Shown here piece after piece: positions 13,601 through 25,211 of a stretch of DNA of 64,000 nucleotides. The notes below the pieces were generated by a model, which was given only the letters and a program-made list of their open reading frames with translations, was not told the origin of the DNA and did not search any database. The number at the start of each line of letters is the position of its first letter. Within the stretch, counting starts at the first letter, position 1. The DNA lies in assembly GCA_030063045.1 (NCBI GenBank), contig JAQSEB010000159.1, forward strand, positions 62,001-126,000, written 5' to 3'. The DNA is from Pratylenchus scribneri (Eukaryota > Nematoda > Chromadorea > Rhabditida > Pratylenchidae). The position numbers were made by a program, and so were the translations under genes.

Positions 13601-16600
13601 TTTGTTAATTTTTAGAATTTCCAGAGAAGTTAACCTACTGCTTTTTTATTAACTGAAATAGCGATTTGTTTCATCGATCAAACATATTTTAAAATTTTAA
13701 TTTTTTTATTTAATGATTTTTTTTTAAATTTTTATATTTTTTCGTAATTTTCAGATTTTTAAAAAATTAAAAAAAATTAGGAATTTTTAGCCTACGATAA
13801 TACAATCTTAAAAAAATAAATAACAAACCCGATGATGGGAAGGAGTATTGAAAAGCCAACCAATTGGGCCAAGTGATCCAAGTAACTGGCCAGAAAAAAT
13901 GTGAAAATGTAAATATTATGGAAATGAATGGAGAAACAAACGCTGGTGTGCATCCAAAATTGAAAAATTTCCGAGAAATAGCGATGAACAAGGAAAATGG
14001 GTGGCGGAATGAAGAATGCCTTTGAATGGGGAATTTGGGATAAATTTTATTTTCATTTGAGATAAAAATGAGGTATTTCTTTTGGTGAATTAATAAAAAA
14101 AGTAATATTTAAAATTTTGATATTTTTTAAAATTAATTATTTGAATTTATAGAAAAATATAATTAATCAAATTGAATTTTGTTTTTTTTTTTTGAGGAAA
14201 TTTTCATATTTTATCCAAAATTTTACCTGCAAGATGTCGTAGAATGCTAAGCCAGCATCCTATTTTGGAAGAGAGAAATTATAATAAAATTAAGCATAGA
14301 TTTACCTGAATTGCGGCTTGACGAAATGAGGTTGAAAGATTGAAATATTGACTTGAATGGTGAATTGTGTGCATTCCCCAAAAAATGCCAATTTCTATGC
14401 ATGAATAAACATTATTAATATTTTTATTTTATTAAATATTAACAAATAAGATTAGGAAATTAAATTTGCAATAATTTGTTTGTTAATTATTATTAATAGT
14501 ATCCAGATTTTAGATGGCATAATAGTACTTATTTAACAATAAGTTTGTATCGCCTTTTTGTTAAGAAGGGAAAAAGTGAAGGGTTCCCCTATGGATCATT
14601 GGGATTAGGGCTAGGGTCATTAGGGTTTATATTAGATGATATCCTTTCCCTGAACGATCTCTAATGATCCTAACTCTAATCCTGTTGGCACAAACAGGGA
14701 CCATTCATTATCTACAGTTAACAGAAAAAGCGGATACCAACTTAACAAGTACCGGCATAATTTACCAAATATAATTATACTCAATATTTAATTTAATTTC
14801 TCTAAAATAAGCAAAAAAAATTTTTGGAGGCAATAAAATTTCGCTGAAAATTTTTCTGGAGGCAAAAAATTAAGCTGAATAATAATAATATTTATAGATT
14901 GATTAACCATGAATGGCTCGATGCCCAATATAGTAAGCAAAATCTTGTGTGAAAAAGCATCTAAAGAGGAAAAATTCAAAATTTTTTTAAATAAAATTAT
15001 ACAATGTCCAAGTCCAATATGAATTCCAAGGCAATTCAATGATTCGATAATTGTCCCAAACCCAAATGTAGCCGTAACTCAAATTAGTGGAAAAAAAGAA
15101 TTATGATGGATTATTCACAAATTGTATTTTGTCCTTAAATTTAAACCAAGTCAAAAAAAAATATAAAATTATTTTTTAATTTTTTAGATCCCTATTTTCT
15201 TCTCAAAATTTTTAATGTAATTTTTCAATATCTACTTTAAAAATTAAGCCACATTTTTAATTAAAATCACAAATTTTTCAAACTTATTTAAAATTAAAAA
15301 CACTAAAAATGATTAATAATTAATTAATAATCTATTAAAAACATTGTATTTCATAAACCAAATAATTCTTATTTTTTTATTAAAAAATCATTTATGATTT
15401 TCAAAAAAATTTTAAAAAAAAATATTTTTTTGCAAAAAAAAACATTGAATTTGCAGAAAAAAAACATTGAATATGCAAAAAGTTTATACCGGTTTAGTGG
15501 TTTATCCTAGACTTCCAAAGCCTATACCCATTCGATTGATCTCGATGAGTCGCAACATTTGATAATAATTTGGCTTGGGTTTCCAAAAACACAAATTTGT
15601 TAAAATCGTTTATTACGCTTTAATTTGGCCATATAATAAGAAATTATATATAATTTGTTAAGTCTTGAATTAATCGAATTGTTTTATTTTTTTGGTGGTG
15701 TAAAACAAACAACTAAACCGTTATAATTTTAATACTTTTTTTCGATATTTTCAATATTCTTTTATTAAAATTCAATATTCCTTTCTGCAAATTAAATATA
15801 ATATCCATTTTTATATCCCATTAAAATAATTATACCATGCAATGGCCTTGCCGCCAAACCTTTAGAAATTGGTATGTTCTGAATAAAAATAGAGTAAAGC
15901 CGTAAAATTGCTGACTTGAAACATTGAGAAAGCTAAAAATGAAAAGATGGGAATTAAAAATACCAAAAAATGATGAAAATATACCATTCCTGCACAACAA
16001 GATGTGATCGAATCATTCAGGGCGAACCGATGGGAATGGCCAAGCAGTGTGAGGATCAGGAATTCGACAATTATATAAAGGGCCCACCATGGTTCAACCT
16101 GTATTTCGGAATAAAAACAATAAAAAATTTATGAATTACTATATATATAATTAATAAGAAAATGAATTTGAAAAAAAAACATGATAACATTGAATTGAGT
16201 GATTAAAACATTATTGTACTGAATAATATGGTTAAAAATATTATTTTTTGGCTATTATATCATGTTAATAAATTTAAATTAAAATTGACTCTAAAAAATG
16301 GATCGAAAAATTTGGGTAATTATAAATAGCAATTTTCGTTATTTATCGGTTTTCTGTGCCTAGATTTTTTCGAATCATAAAGTGAAAGGTAACGATAACC
16401 CCCTTGGGTCATCCGATAGAATATTAGGGTCATACAAGGATAGGTTATCAATTATCATTACACATATTTTGTAACCCTAATCATAATCACCCTTATAAGG
16501 GACTTTTCATTTTTTTATCTGGCACAGATAACCAATAAGTAAAGTATCCAATTTTCGGAATTAAAGCAGATCAAAAAATAAAAGCAAATTTTTTGGCTTA

Positions 16601-16824
16601 TCCGAAGATAAATACTATAATAACAAAAAACATACTTGAACATTATAGTTTGGTACTTGTTCAATACGGGCAAAAGTGGACTCCCATGGCGCGATCAAAT
16701 ACAGAGTATAACGAAATGTAGCAAAATCCGAATATTGATAGAAACGATAAGTTTTCGGGAATGGAATCTCGATTAGTGCCCAAATTGAATTGTTATTATA
16801 AAAGGTGAAGGTATTGGAAGTCAT
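10656..16824 (-). CDS. AGMO: alkylglycerol monooxygenase (AGMO), fatty-acid hydroxylase superfamily
   Basis: Seventeen exons were traced: 16824-16636, 16098-15985, 15932-15860, 15077-15003, 14960-14908, 14394-14306, 14259-14227, 14019-13942, 13885-13829, 13413-13368, 13317-13277, 13230-13203, 13153-13092, 13047-12970, 12926-12888, 12438-12213 and 10879-10656. They give about 500 residues (human AGMO 445). The di-iron histidine boxes are present: GHRAIHE, MHTIHHSSQYFN and TPSHHRVHHGRN. Flanking AGMO signatures include RIEQVPNY, WDNYRIIELPW, NLSTSFRQ, NFGGVLIIWDRIFGTF and SFGAFFDLRRWAPSMELFR. AGMO is a multi-pass ER enzyme that cleaves the ether bond of alkylglycerols using tetrahydrobiopterin. 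One junction (exons 3/4) is a base out with plain GT-AG splicing. The 1.3-kb last intron holds a 155-bp inverted repeat; others hold foldback elements. It converges on P4H. Confidence 0.93.
11390..12114. repeat. long inverted repeat in last AGMO intron
   Basis: Arms 11390-11544 and 12114-11961 are near identical in inverted orientation (four substitutions noticed), starting GGTACTCCTGCAGATTGGGG. The loop is about 415 bp. Both arms are markedly GC-richer than their surroundings. Arm reading frames exist, but I recognise no protein in them. Confidence 0.9.
14524..14753. mobile_element. foldback MITE, GGTACTT family, AGMO intron
   Basis: Ends are AGTACTTATTTAAC and GTTAAGTTGGTATCC-type in inverted orientation, closing with AAGTACC. 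Flanks carry the direct repeat GGCATAAT (14516-14523 and 14754-14761). The interior is self-complementary with a G-rich core (GGATTAGGGCTAGGG). Confidence 0.85.
16339..16548. mobile_element. foldback MITE, GGTACTT family, AGMO intron 1
   Basis: Inverted ends around GGTTTTCTGTGCC and GGCACAGATAACC, with right end TAAAGTATC. A 9-bp direct repeat CAATTTTCG flanks it at 16330-16338 and 16549-16557. The left tip seems shortened. Confidence 0.8.
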
Positions 16825-17074
16825 TTTTGATTTTTATTTGAATAAAGAAAAATAAAAAATTTTTGGAGATTTCATTGATTAAGCCATTTTTATGTATGAG
16901 TTCGGGAATGATATGTTCCGAAGAACTTGTTCCTGAAAGGGACTTCCTTGATCTCTTTCTCTTCCCTTGATATTCAATCGCATCCAATTTTTGCGGTTGA
17001 TCTGCCTTGTTTCTCGGCAACCAAAAAATAAAACGCCGATTAATGTGGGTAAAAGCCTTCCATAAATGATAAAA
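16796..17074 (-). pseudogene. orphan coding-like exon upstream of AGMO
   Basis: Open from a possible acceptor at 17074 (GACAAG before TTTTATCATTT) to a stop at 16796, with codon use that looks coding: FYHLWKAFTHINRRF at the start, a basic run GKRKRSRKS, then SSSEHIIPELIHKNG. An AATAAA follows the coding-like part. It overlaps the first AGMO codons in another frame. I found no partner exons upstream, where a foldback element lies, so it may be the last exon of a broken gene. Family not recognised. Confidence 0.35.
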
Positions 17075-17417
17075 CTTGTCTTTCTTTTATTTTTTTCGTT
17101 TGATTATTTCTATTTTATGCTTGAGAACATTTATTACTTTCTGGATAAATGATTAACCAAAAATTATCGATAGCAGCAAAAGCTTTAATTGTTTTTATTT
17201 AATACAAATAGAATAAATAAAAGTTAAATAATAAAACAAAATATTCTTCAATGATCAATCTTAAAAAAATGGTAAATTAATTTAATATTTCATCATATAA
17301 AACCAAATTAATTTTATTTTATTTATTTTTTTTACCATTCTAAACAATTCCTGAAAAATGATGAAAAATTAATTTTCGCTTCGATAAATTTGCATAGTTA
17401 CAAAAAAATTCTTTAAA

Positions 17418-17620
17418 TCTTATGGAATTTTGCATCCTCTTTTTATTGAGAAGGGAAAAAAGTGAAGGGTCCGCTCTTTGGAGGTCATTCAAGGGCACGG
17501 ATGGGACAAAATCAGAAATCACCTCACATATTGAATTCCGAAAATTCACAGTGGGACTCTTTAATTTTCCTACACTTTTCCATTTTGAGGAAAAAAGAGG
17601 ACGCATAATACATAAGTACC
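17418..17620. mobile_element. foldback MITE, GGTACTT family (degenerate)
   Basis: The right end CATAAGTACC at 17611-17620 and inner TGCGTCCTCTTTTTTCC pair with TGCATCCTCTTTTTATT at the left. Both half-elements carry the shared AGTGAAGGGTCC-type segment of the family. Coding-like reading frames across it are by-products of the palindrome. Confidence 0.7.
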
Positions 17621-17799
17621 AAAATGATGACAAGAAATATATTGCAAAAATTCAATGATTTTTATGGTAATTTATTTCTTTATTTTTATTTAAAATTATT
17701 TTAATTCTTCAATAATTTAAAATTATATTCAAGTTGCTGATGCCATTTTTTTTATAAATATTAAACGTATAATATTAAAAAGAGCGGAAATTGTTAACA

Positions 17800-18075
17800 T
17801 TCTAGAAGAAGATGCTGAATGCTGCTGGACTGCGGTGGCTGACGCATTGTTGCCCTAATTGCAATTGCAACCTTTACATTATTTTTCCCCGTTTCGTTTA
17901 ATCTAGTTGATTTTTATCCTTTCTTTCCTATTTTCACCTAAACATTTTAATTTATTGCTATTTGCAATCGCTTTGTAATGTAACCGGTTTATGGCGTAAT
18001 TGAATGGGAATGGGCCAATTCACTTATTCGATAAACAGCTTTGTGGATATAAAAAGATTCATAACAAAGAAAATT
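17800..18075 (+). promoter_or_regulatory. lipase upstream block, duplicated in inverted orientation
   Basis: Sequence including ACATTGTTGCCC-type, ATCTAGTTGATTTTATCC-like and TGTAACCGGTTTATGGCGTAAT segments reappears inverted at about 61690-61440, upstream of the broken lipase copy. It probably contains the lipase promoter. No specific factor site was identified. Confidence 0.6.
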
Positions 18076-18511
18076 CACTTGCGATTGCAATTACAAATAT
18101 TCCTGTTTTTAGAAATGTTTTCTCTTCATTTAGCCAAATATATTGATATCCAAATAGATATTATATTAACATTTCTTTAGCCCAATTTATTCCTTTTTGA
18201 TAAATTTTTGCCTTTTTTAGTTATTATTTGAGAAATTTCCAAATGTAAAATCAATTACTCTGTAAATTTAATAAATGAAATTTTCCACTTATAATAGGTG
18301 AATAATAAGATCAATAAGGAATAGGATGTTGAAAATGAGGATTCCTTGATTAATTAAAATTTTGTTTTATCAAAAATTATTTAATAAGAAATATTCAAAT
18401 TTTTTCTAAAAAATCACTAGAATTCAATTTTTATATCAAATTAAAAAAAAATGAAAAAAAAACAAATATATTAATTAAATCATAATAATTTAAAGCAAAT
18501 TTAAAAAAATC

Positions 18512-20398
18512 ATGAAAATTTTTTTGACCCTTATTTTATTAATAATTAATTTGGAGTGCGGTTTTTCAACATTTTCGCCAACATTTCGTCAATTTTTGCG
18601 CGCAAGGCCCGGCGGCGATGCCCTTGATAGGGAACTCGCTCGAGAAGACATTGCAGGCGGAGGAGGCAGTTTTGGAGGCGGGACTCATACTGCTGGACAA
18701 AAAACTGGATAAGTCTTTCCCAAAAATAAATATTTTACAATTATTTCAATCAATATTCAAAATTTTTTAAATATTTTATGGAGCCAAGATGCTTTTCAAA
18801 TAAGCAGCTAAAATACAATTAAATATTATTCTCATCAAAAGTAAATTTATTTTATCTATCAATCAGTGGGATGAAAAAAGAGGAGCATTTTTTATTTAAT
18901 ATAAATGCCCGCACAATTATTTGAAAAGGCAATGATTTTTGCACTCTGATTTTTAATCGTATTATTTAATTTTTTAAAAATTCATTTACCTAAAAAATTT
19001 TTAATTATAAAATTTTGCAATAAAATTAACTTTTTCATCATTTTTTGACTGTTTTTTAATAAAAATTTTTAACAAAATATAAAAATTTTCAATAAAATAT
19101 AATTTTTTAGACATCTTCCCATTGTTTTGGTTCATGGCATCACGAATAATGCGGGAATGTTCGGCGCAATTCAGCAATTTTTTCTGGTATTATTTAAAAT
19201 TAAATTACTTTTCAATTATTATGTAGGCGCGGGGCTACGGTGATCACGAAATTTACGGGACAACATATGGCGATTCTGGCAAAACGAATGTGGTATTTGT
19301 TTCAATGAATTGTCATTTTATGAAAGTGGTAATGAAAAAATTAATTAAATAAACTAAATTTAAAAATAAAAGATACGAATGATGATTCTGCTTGTAGCAG
19401 AATATACGGGAGGTAGCAAAGTGAATGTTATCGCCTATTCCATGGGTTCGCCAATTGCCCGAAAGGTATGGCGTAATTTTTTTTATTATGTATTCAATGC
19501 GGTTTATTTGATAGATAGATTGCAATTATTTCTCACATTATTTAAAGCTCTGATATGGCCTTAGATATTGTACATCATATAGAAATGATATTTCAGTATA
19601 ATATAATTATTGGTTCAAAATTTCGCTATTTTTGGAAAATATTATTAAATGTAATTGTATTAAAATTGGATATCAAAAAATGAGTTTTACAAAATATAAA
19701 TATATTTAATAAAATTAAAAAATATATAAAAATTATATTTGTCAGGCAATAATGGGTGGCATCTGTGTGGATACTGGTGAAGATTTGGGCCCTCCATTGA
19801 CGGCGAATATCCACGTTTTTGTGGGCGTTGCCGGCGCCAATTGGGGCTCTTTTCTTTGTGTTCTTCCCTTTGGCAGTTGCAATCTCGTGAATGGAATGAT
19901 TTGTGGTTCCCGTTTTCTCAATGACATCAATTCAAGGTTATTTTTATATTCTTTTTATAATTCAATTTTTATATATCGAATTAATTAAAAATATTTTATT
20001 ATTGAGGAAATTATTTAATATAAAATCATTTAATTTATTTTTCAATCGATATTAAAATTTTATATTATATGTAATTATAAATTCGGTCCAAAAGATTCTA
20101 AAAATTTTATAAATTGAAATTACTTTAAAAATACATTTATATTAATTTTTCGGCAACGCTACGAAGGCGATTTGATTTTTACAATTTATTCAACGGGCGA
20201 TGAAAAAGTTGGCTATCATGCTTGTGGCCGAATAGCCAGCAGTATTCCCGGCGAAAATCAATCATTCCAAGTAGAAAACAATTTTCCCTTTTCATAATTG
20301 ATTTGATTAAATTTAAGAAATCCGGAATGAACCACGATCAAGTGATATTCCAAACGGCTGATTTGCAATACAATTTAATTACCTATGAGCATCCATGA
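18512..20398 (+). CDS. secreted class 2 lipase (nematode LIPS family)
   Basis: Seven exons (18512-18708, 19111-19186, 19227-19328, 19373-19465, 19746-19936, about 20153-20270, 20318-20398) total 858 nt, 285 residues. A signal peptide (MKIFLTLILLIINLECGFS) precedes FRQFLRARPGGDALDREL and a GGGGSFGGGTHTAG linker. Then come HLPIVLVHG (oxyanion region), GTTYGDSGKTN, the nucleophile elbow VIAYSMGSPIARKA, VGVAGANWGSFLC, the acid in IYSTGDEKVGYHACGR and the histidine in SGMNHDQVIFQT. The whole triad is present. This order matches the LIPS/Lipase_2 proteins known from C. elegans; substrates are unsettled. Intron 1 starts AT, and intron 5 has no AG before GGCAACGCTAC, yet the frame closes exactly. The final 47-nt intron (20271-20317) is absent from the copy near 60 kb. 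Confidence 0.9.
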
Positions 20399-22202
20399 AT
20401 TTTATTTTTATTTATGTATATTGCGCACGCAAATAATTTTGATTGTTTTATAATTCGATGATCCATTTTTCGCTTAAATTTTTCCGGTGAAATTTTTTGC
20501 AATAAAATTTTTATTTAATTCCTTTAAATAATTATGAATTTATCTGTAGATTTATTCATAAAAATTATTCTAATGTAATTCCTTAATTTGATAAATTTTA
20601 AATGAATTTGCCCAATTTAATTTTAATTAAAGAAATTTTATTTTTAATTAATAAAATATTTAATATACAAATTATATGGATAAAATACTATTTAAAAAAA
20701 ATTTTATTCTTTCCGAAAATATCATAATAGCATTGGAATCTATCTAGGCAAAATTGAATAATTATTATTTGATAGTTAATTAAATTTTTTGAAGAGTGTA
20801 ATCTCGTTACTGACATTTTTCCTTCCTTTCATTTATCGCTTTTCAAAATATAACATCATCATTTCCGTTCATGCCGGACACTCCGGCGATATTTGTTCGC
20901 CCGCAACCATATTGCTTTTGGGTGGGAGCAGTCCTGAGGAAAAAATTTATTTTAAAAAAAAAATTAAAAAATTTTTTTAAATAATAACAAACAAACCATC
21001 CATTGAAGGGAACAAAGCCATTAGTATTGGCATTTTCATTGCAATTTTGCCACCATAATGCAACTTGATTACCTGTGTAGTTTTAATAATATTTTAAAAT
21101 ATATATTTTTACTTTAAAAATTCTATTTAATTAAATTAACTCCAGCTATTAAATAAAAATTTATCTCAAATGTAATTTTTAAAGGACATTATCGTGAAAT
21201 TTTCGGAAACTTTTAGACTTTAGAGTATATTAGCCAAATTTAATCAATATTATTATATCATTTTAGAGAGCAGAAAATTGTAATAATATAATAATATTTG
21301 TTAAGCAAAAATTGAAAAGCTTTGTTAAAAATAATAAATTTTTATTGAAATTGCAATTATTTAATTAAATTTTTCTAATGCTTATAATTTTGATTATCAA
21401 ATATTATTGTTCCATGATTTGAAATTTTTCTGCTCCCTAAATGAGATATTGTATTGACTCTTCGAAATTTATTGTACTAAAGCTTGGGGCTTATACACAA
21501 GTCCATTATATAAACATTGACTGATATGTCTCCTCTTATATCCAGAGGTCGGATTAATTCAAATTAAAAAATCTAAGCTCCTCTTTACAATACCATTCGA
21601 ATTCACTGGCTGGTAAGTTGTGCCGAAAAGTGCCTGAAAATTGGCCATATCTGTCAGAATGCCGACTTGCGGACCAAGAGGACTCTGAAATGCCATAATA
21701 TCAAGTGGATATATAAAATTCCTAAAATATACCGGAAAATAGCGAAGAATCTGTCAAAAAATTTTGATTAGCTGCCGTGCTTGTTGACCATCCGGAGCCG
21801 ACATTTTGCAAGCAAACAACCCAAGTACGACCAATTTGTCCACCGGCACTATTCAATGCGTCGATTGGGCGACGAGCCTGAAAATTTTGCAAAAAAGCAA
21901 ATTTAAATTAAAAAGCGCAATTTTATCGATAAAGATAGGTTGAAAAATGGCTAAAAGGGAGATTTTAAAATTAAAAATTATTTTCTTCAAATCAGAAAGT
22001 GCTGAACTTATAATAAATTTAATTTGAATTTTAGAATTTTTTTTTATTTAATTAATAAGAATATAAATTATTTTGTGAATATTAGAATAAATAAAATTGT
22101 TTAAAATTTGCACCTGTGAATAAACATTAGTCCGAGTGCCTTGACCAGGATAATTAATATTTGTTATGACAACATATCTTGGTGTGTGATAGGCGTCAAC
22201 AT

Positions 22203-23407
22203 CAGAGATTGGTATACTTGGGAAATTGCCAACTATACTCTACCTCTACCTATATCTGACCACAGGTAGAGTTACCTATACATCTACCTATACTTTTTTT
22301 TGGCAGGTAGAGTAGAGTATAGGTATAGGTAGAGTATAGCAGTTTCCTATACCTTTTCCTATACCTTTTCGAAAATTTCAATTTTTAGTAAAAAATTTTT
22401 TCTTTAATTTAAAATGACAATAAATGTAATAAATATTGCAAAATTTATATCGAGTAACAATTAATCAAATTTACTTTGTCATGTGGATAAATGATTTCTG
22501 GTTTAAAAGTTCAGAACAATTTGTTCCCTTTTTTGGCTCTACTTTAGTATATGGTAGCAGGAATTGGAACATGTATGATATATCATTCGATTCCTCTCGA
22601 CGAGCTGAGTATGAACTATGAATCTACAAAATTTTTATGCCGGAGGCGTCTAGAAAAAATATGATGAAATTTGGAAAAATGAAGGGTCACCCCTATGGGT
22701 CGAAACATGAAAATTTTTGAAATTTTTTGACCCAAAGGAGGATCTTTTGTTTCTTTATCATATTGTAACATTTTTACTAGGCACCTCCGGCAGAAAATAG
22801 TTACAGATTCGTACTCAGCTCGACGAGGAGTGTAGAATGGTATATCATACATGTTCCAATTTCTGTTACCATATATTAAAATGACCCCCTTTTCTTTTCG
22901 GTAGCCAAGTTCGGATTACTGAAAATCCACTTGTGAAATTCTTTAGTAATGTAGCGAAAAATTTGCAGAGTGAAAAAAATTTACTATAAATAACTTCGCA
23001 AAAAAGCCATAAATGATCACGCAATAAAAAAATTTGGCCATAAGAGGTCCTGAACAAAAAATTTGGCTAAAAATTCCCGCGGTAGCGAAAAATTCTGGCC
23101 ATAATGGCCTCGCAGTGAAAAAAATTTAACCGTAAATGATTAATTTCCGAAAAAAAAATTACAAAATGACAGAAAAAAATATGAAAAATTAAGGAAATTC
23201 TCCTAAATTTTTGGGTATAGAAAGAAGCTATAGGTATAGGAAAAAGTATAGGAAAACACCTCTATCTTTAGCTGGAAATTTTTTGCTCTACTCTACATCT
23301 ACCTTTAGCTGGCCTTAGGTAGAGTATAGGTATAGGAAGCTATAGCTATAGGTATAGGTATAGAATCACCTATACTCTACTTTTTCCTATAGCTATACCA
23401 ATCTCTG
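22203..23407. mobile_element. non-autonomous hAT-like element inside the lysozyme exon
   Basis: Terminal inverted repeat CAGAGATTGGTATA at both ends, flanked by an exact 8-bp direct repeat GTCAACAT (22195-22202 and 23408-23415). The 8-bp duplication and CAGxG-type tip are typical of hAT transposons. The interior holds many TAGAGTATAGGTATAGG-like blocks in both orientations and no transposase-like reading frame. A second foldback element is nested inside. Confidence 0.92.
22553..22870. mobile_element. foldback element nested in the hAT-like element
   Basis: Ends GGTAGCAGGAATTGGAACAT and its inverted partner ending TTCTGTTACC; the arms continue through ATGTATGATATATCATTC. Inside are ACGAGCTGAGTATGAAC-type arms and an AAGGGTCACCCCTATGGG segment shared with other foldbacks here. 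Confidence 0.8.
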
Positions 23408-24613
23408 GTCAACATTGGCAATAGCTGCCACTAAAATTCGAATTTAGCCTTTGTTTTAATTATTTTTTAATTTGTTTAAACTCAGAAAGAAAATATTTTA
23501 AGATTTTATCATTTTTTCTGTTCCCCATAATATTTCAAAAAAAATATAATGGAAAAAAATAAATAAATAAAGAAAATATATATTTTAAAATTTAAAAAAA
23601 ATCTACCCATTTATTTTAATTTTAATTTAATTAATAAAATAATAACTATATATTTACCATCATTTGCATTTTCAATGCTGGCAATCCCATTGTTATTCAC
23701 GCCAACCGCAAGGCCATCATAGCTGTTCGGATTAGTCACTAACGAACCGTTGAAATATTGGCCAATGAAATATCTCTGAAAAATTTTTTTAATTATGTGC
23801 TATTACATAAAGAAAAAACTTACATAACCAGCAGCATTAGCTGTTTGAAAATTTGCCTCTGTGATGGCCCCATTTGGTGCCGATGAATCAAATGCCCGAT
23901 TGAAAGCTAATGAAACAAAAATTAATAAAATAAATTTTATATATAAAGAACTTGTGAATTTTATTATCAATTTTAAAAATTTGCTTAAAAAAATAATTTT
24001 TTTATTCATTTTATAATCTTTGATGCTGAATTGCCAAAAATAAAACTTTTATTTTAATAATCAATCTCTGATTTTTCTTAGAAGAGTTTTATAATTACTG
24101 CTTTTGGGAAATTCATCTCTTTCAAAATCCTTACCAGATAAACGAGAGCACTGTTCTAATCTAACCCGAATCCTAGCTTAAATTAAATTTTTATTTGAAT
24201 ATTATTAAGTTTATTTTGCTTCTCATGAATTTATAACATAGAACTCGGCAAATTATCTCAATTTAATATCTAAGATAGATTTTTTGCTAATTATTACTAT
24301 TATCCATGAAATTCTTTTAAAATTTAGAAATATAGCTATAATTTGGTAATTTTCAGCATTAAGAGTCCAAAATTTGTCACAAAATTATTATATTTCCATA
24401 ATTAATTAATATACGAGCTGTTGTTGTTGGCTGTGTGGTGGCCGGAGTAGTTTGGCCTGGACATGGTGTTGTGGTTGGCTGTTGGCAAGTGCATGAACAA
24501 GAACATGTCGATGGCGTAGTCGTCGTACTTTGAGAAATTATTGGTAAGATTTTCACGAATATAATAGTAACAAAAAATAAAAACTGGAAGTTGGTGTCCG
24601 AATTCATTGGCAA

Positions 24614-25211
24614 AATTTATTTAACTATTTTTCCTATTCCACGACAAATTCTTATTCAGCAGGCCTTATAAAGGCCATCGAATTTTGGCTTACATCATCC
24701 ATTACGGTTTATTCAGAAAACATGACAACTTGTGATTTGAGGGATTTGAATTCCAGAAAAATAATTCAATTATTTGAAAAAAAAACATTATTCAAATTTT
24801 TCGAAAAAAATATCAAATGAATTGAAGTGGAAAATATTTTTCTGTGATTTTCTCTCAAACTTAATCCAATTTTCTTCCAGCAAAATCATTGGATGACCCC
24901 TCCCACTCCCCTTCGAAAGACAAAAAAATCAACCAATACAAAATTTTCCTAGGCCATAAAATTGTTTTCATCATATGCTAATCTTCCCAAACCACAAATT
25001 TCCAATTGTGGTGAACTCTGAACCCAATGGGCAAAAATGTTGAGGTTGTGAGTGGCGGAAAAGTCAGAGAAAAATTTGGGATTATTTCAATTACCAAAAA
25101 AGAATATTCTTTCTCTGTAAATTTATTTAATATTTTTGATAAATTTTTTTCATTTTCTGTAAATTTTCATTTAAAATTTAATGAAAATAGAACATATTTT
25201 AAAATTAATTT
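24614..25211. other. lysozyme upstream region
   Basis: Spacer upstream of the lysozyme gene. It is AT-rich, with one GC-richer patch near 24890-24925. No exon or RNA gene recognised. Confidence 0.5.

Larger units (their letters stand above)
20843..24607 (-). pseudogene. LYS-type GH25 lysozyme gene with a coding exon interrupted by a transposon
   Basis: Eight exons: 24607-24415, 23906-23824, 23775-23658, 23430-22114 (containing the insertion), 21877-21731, 21684-21594, 21072-20997 and 20933-20843. Without the insertion they total 903 nt, 300 residues. A signal peptide and Thr/Pro/Cys-rich stretch lead into SYDGLAVGVNNNGIASI, YHTPRYVVITNI, RTWVVCLQNVGSGW, PQVGILTDMANFQALFG, ALWWQNCNENANTNGF and QYGCGRTNIAG. 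The order and spacing fit nematode LYS lysozymes. The site where GH25 enzymes carry the Asp-x-Glu pair reads C-L-Q here. The frame across 21731/21684 closes only with an AT-AG intron. Exon 4 is split by an element with an 8-bp target duplication, so this allele is probably not functional. Confidence 0.85.

Noticed and set aside
22436..23057. Open frames inside the hAT-like element as transposase remnants
   Set aside because: They coincide with the nested palindrome and low-complexity blocks. No transposase motif is visible.
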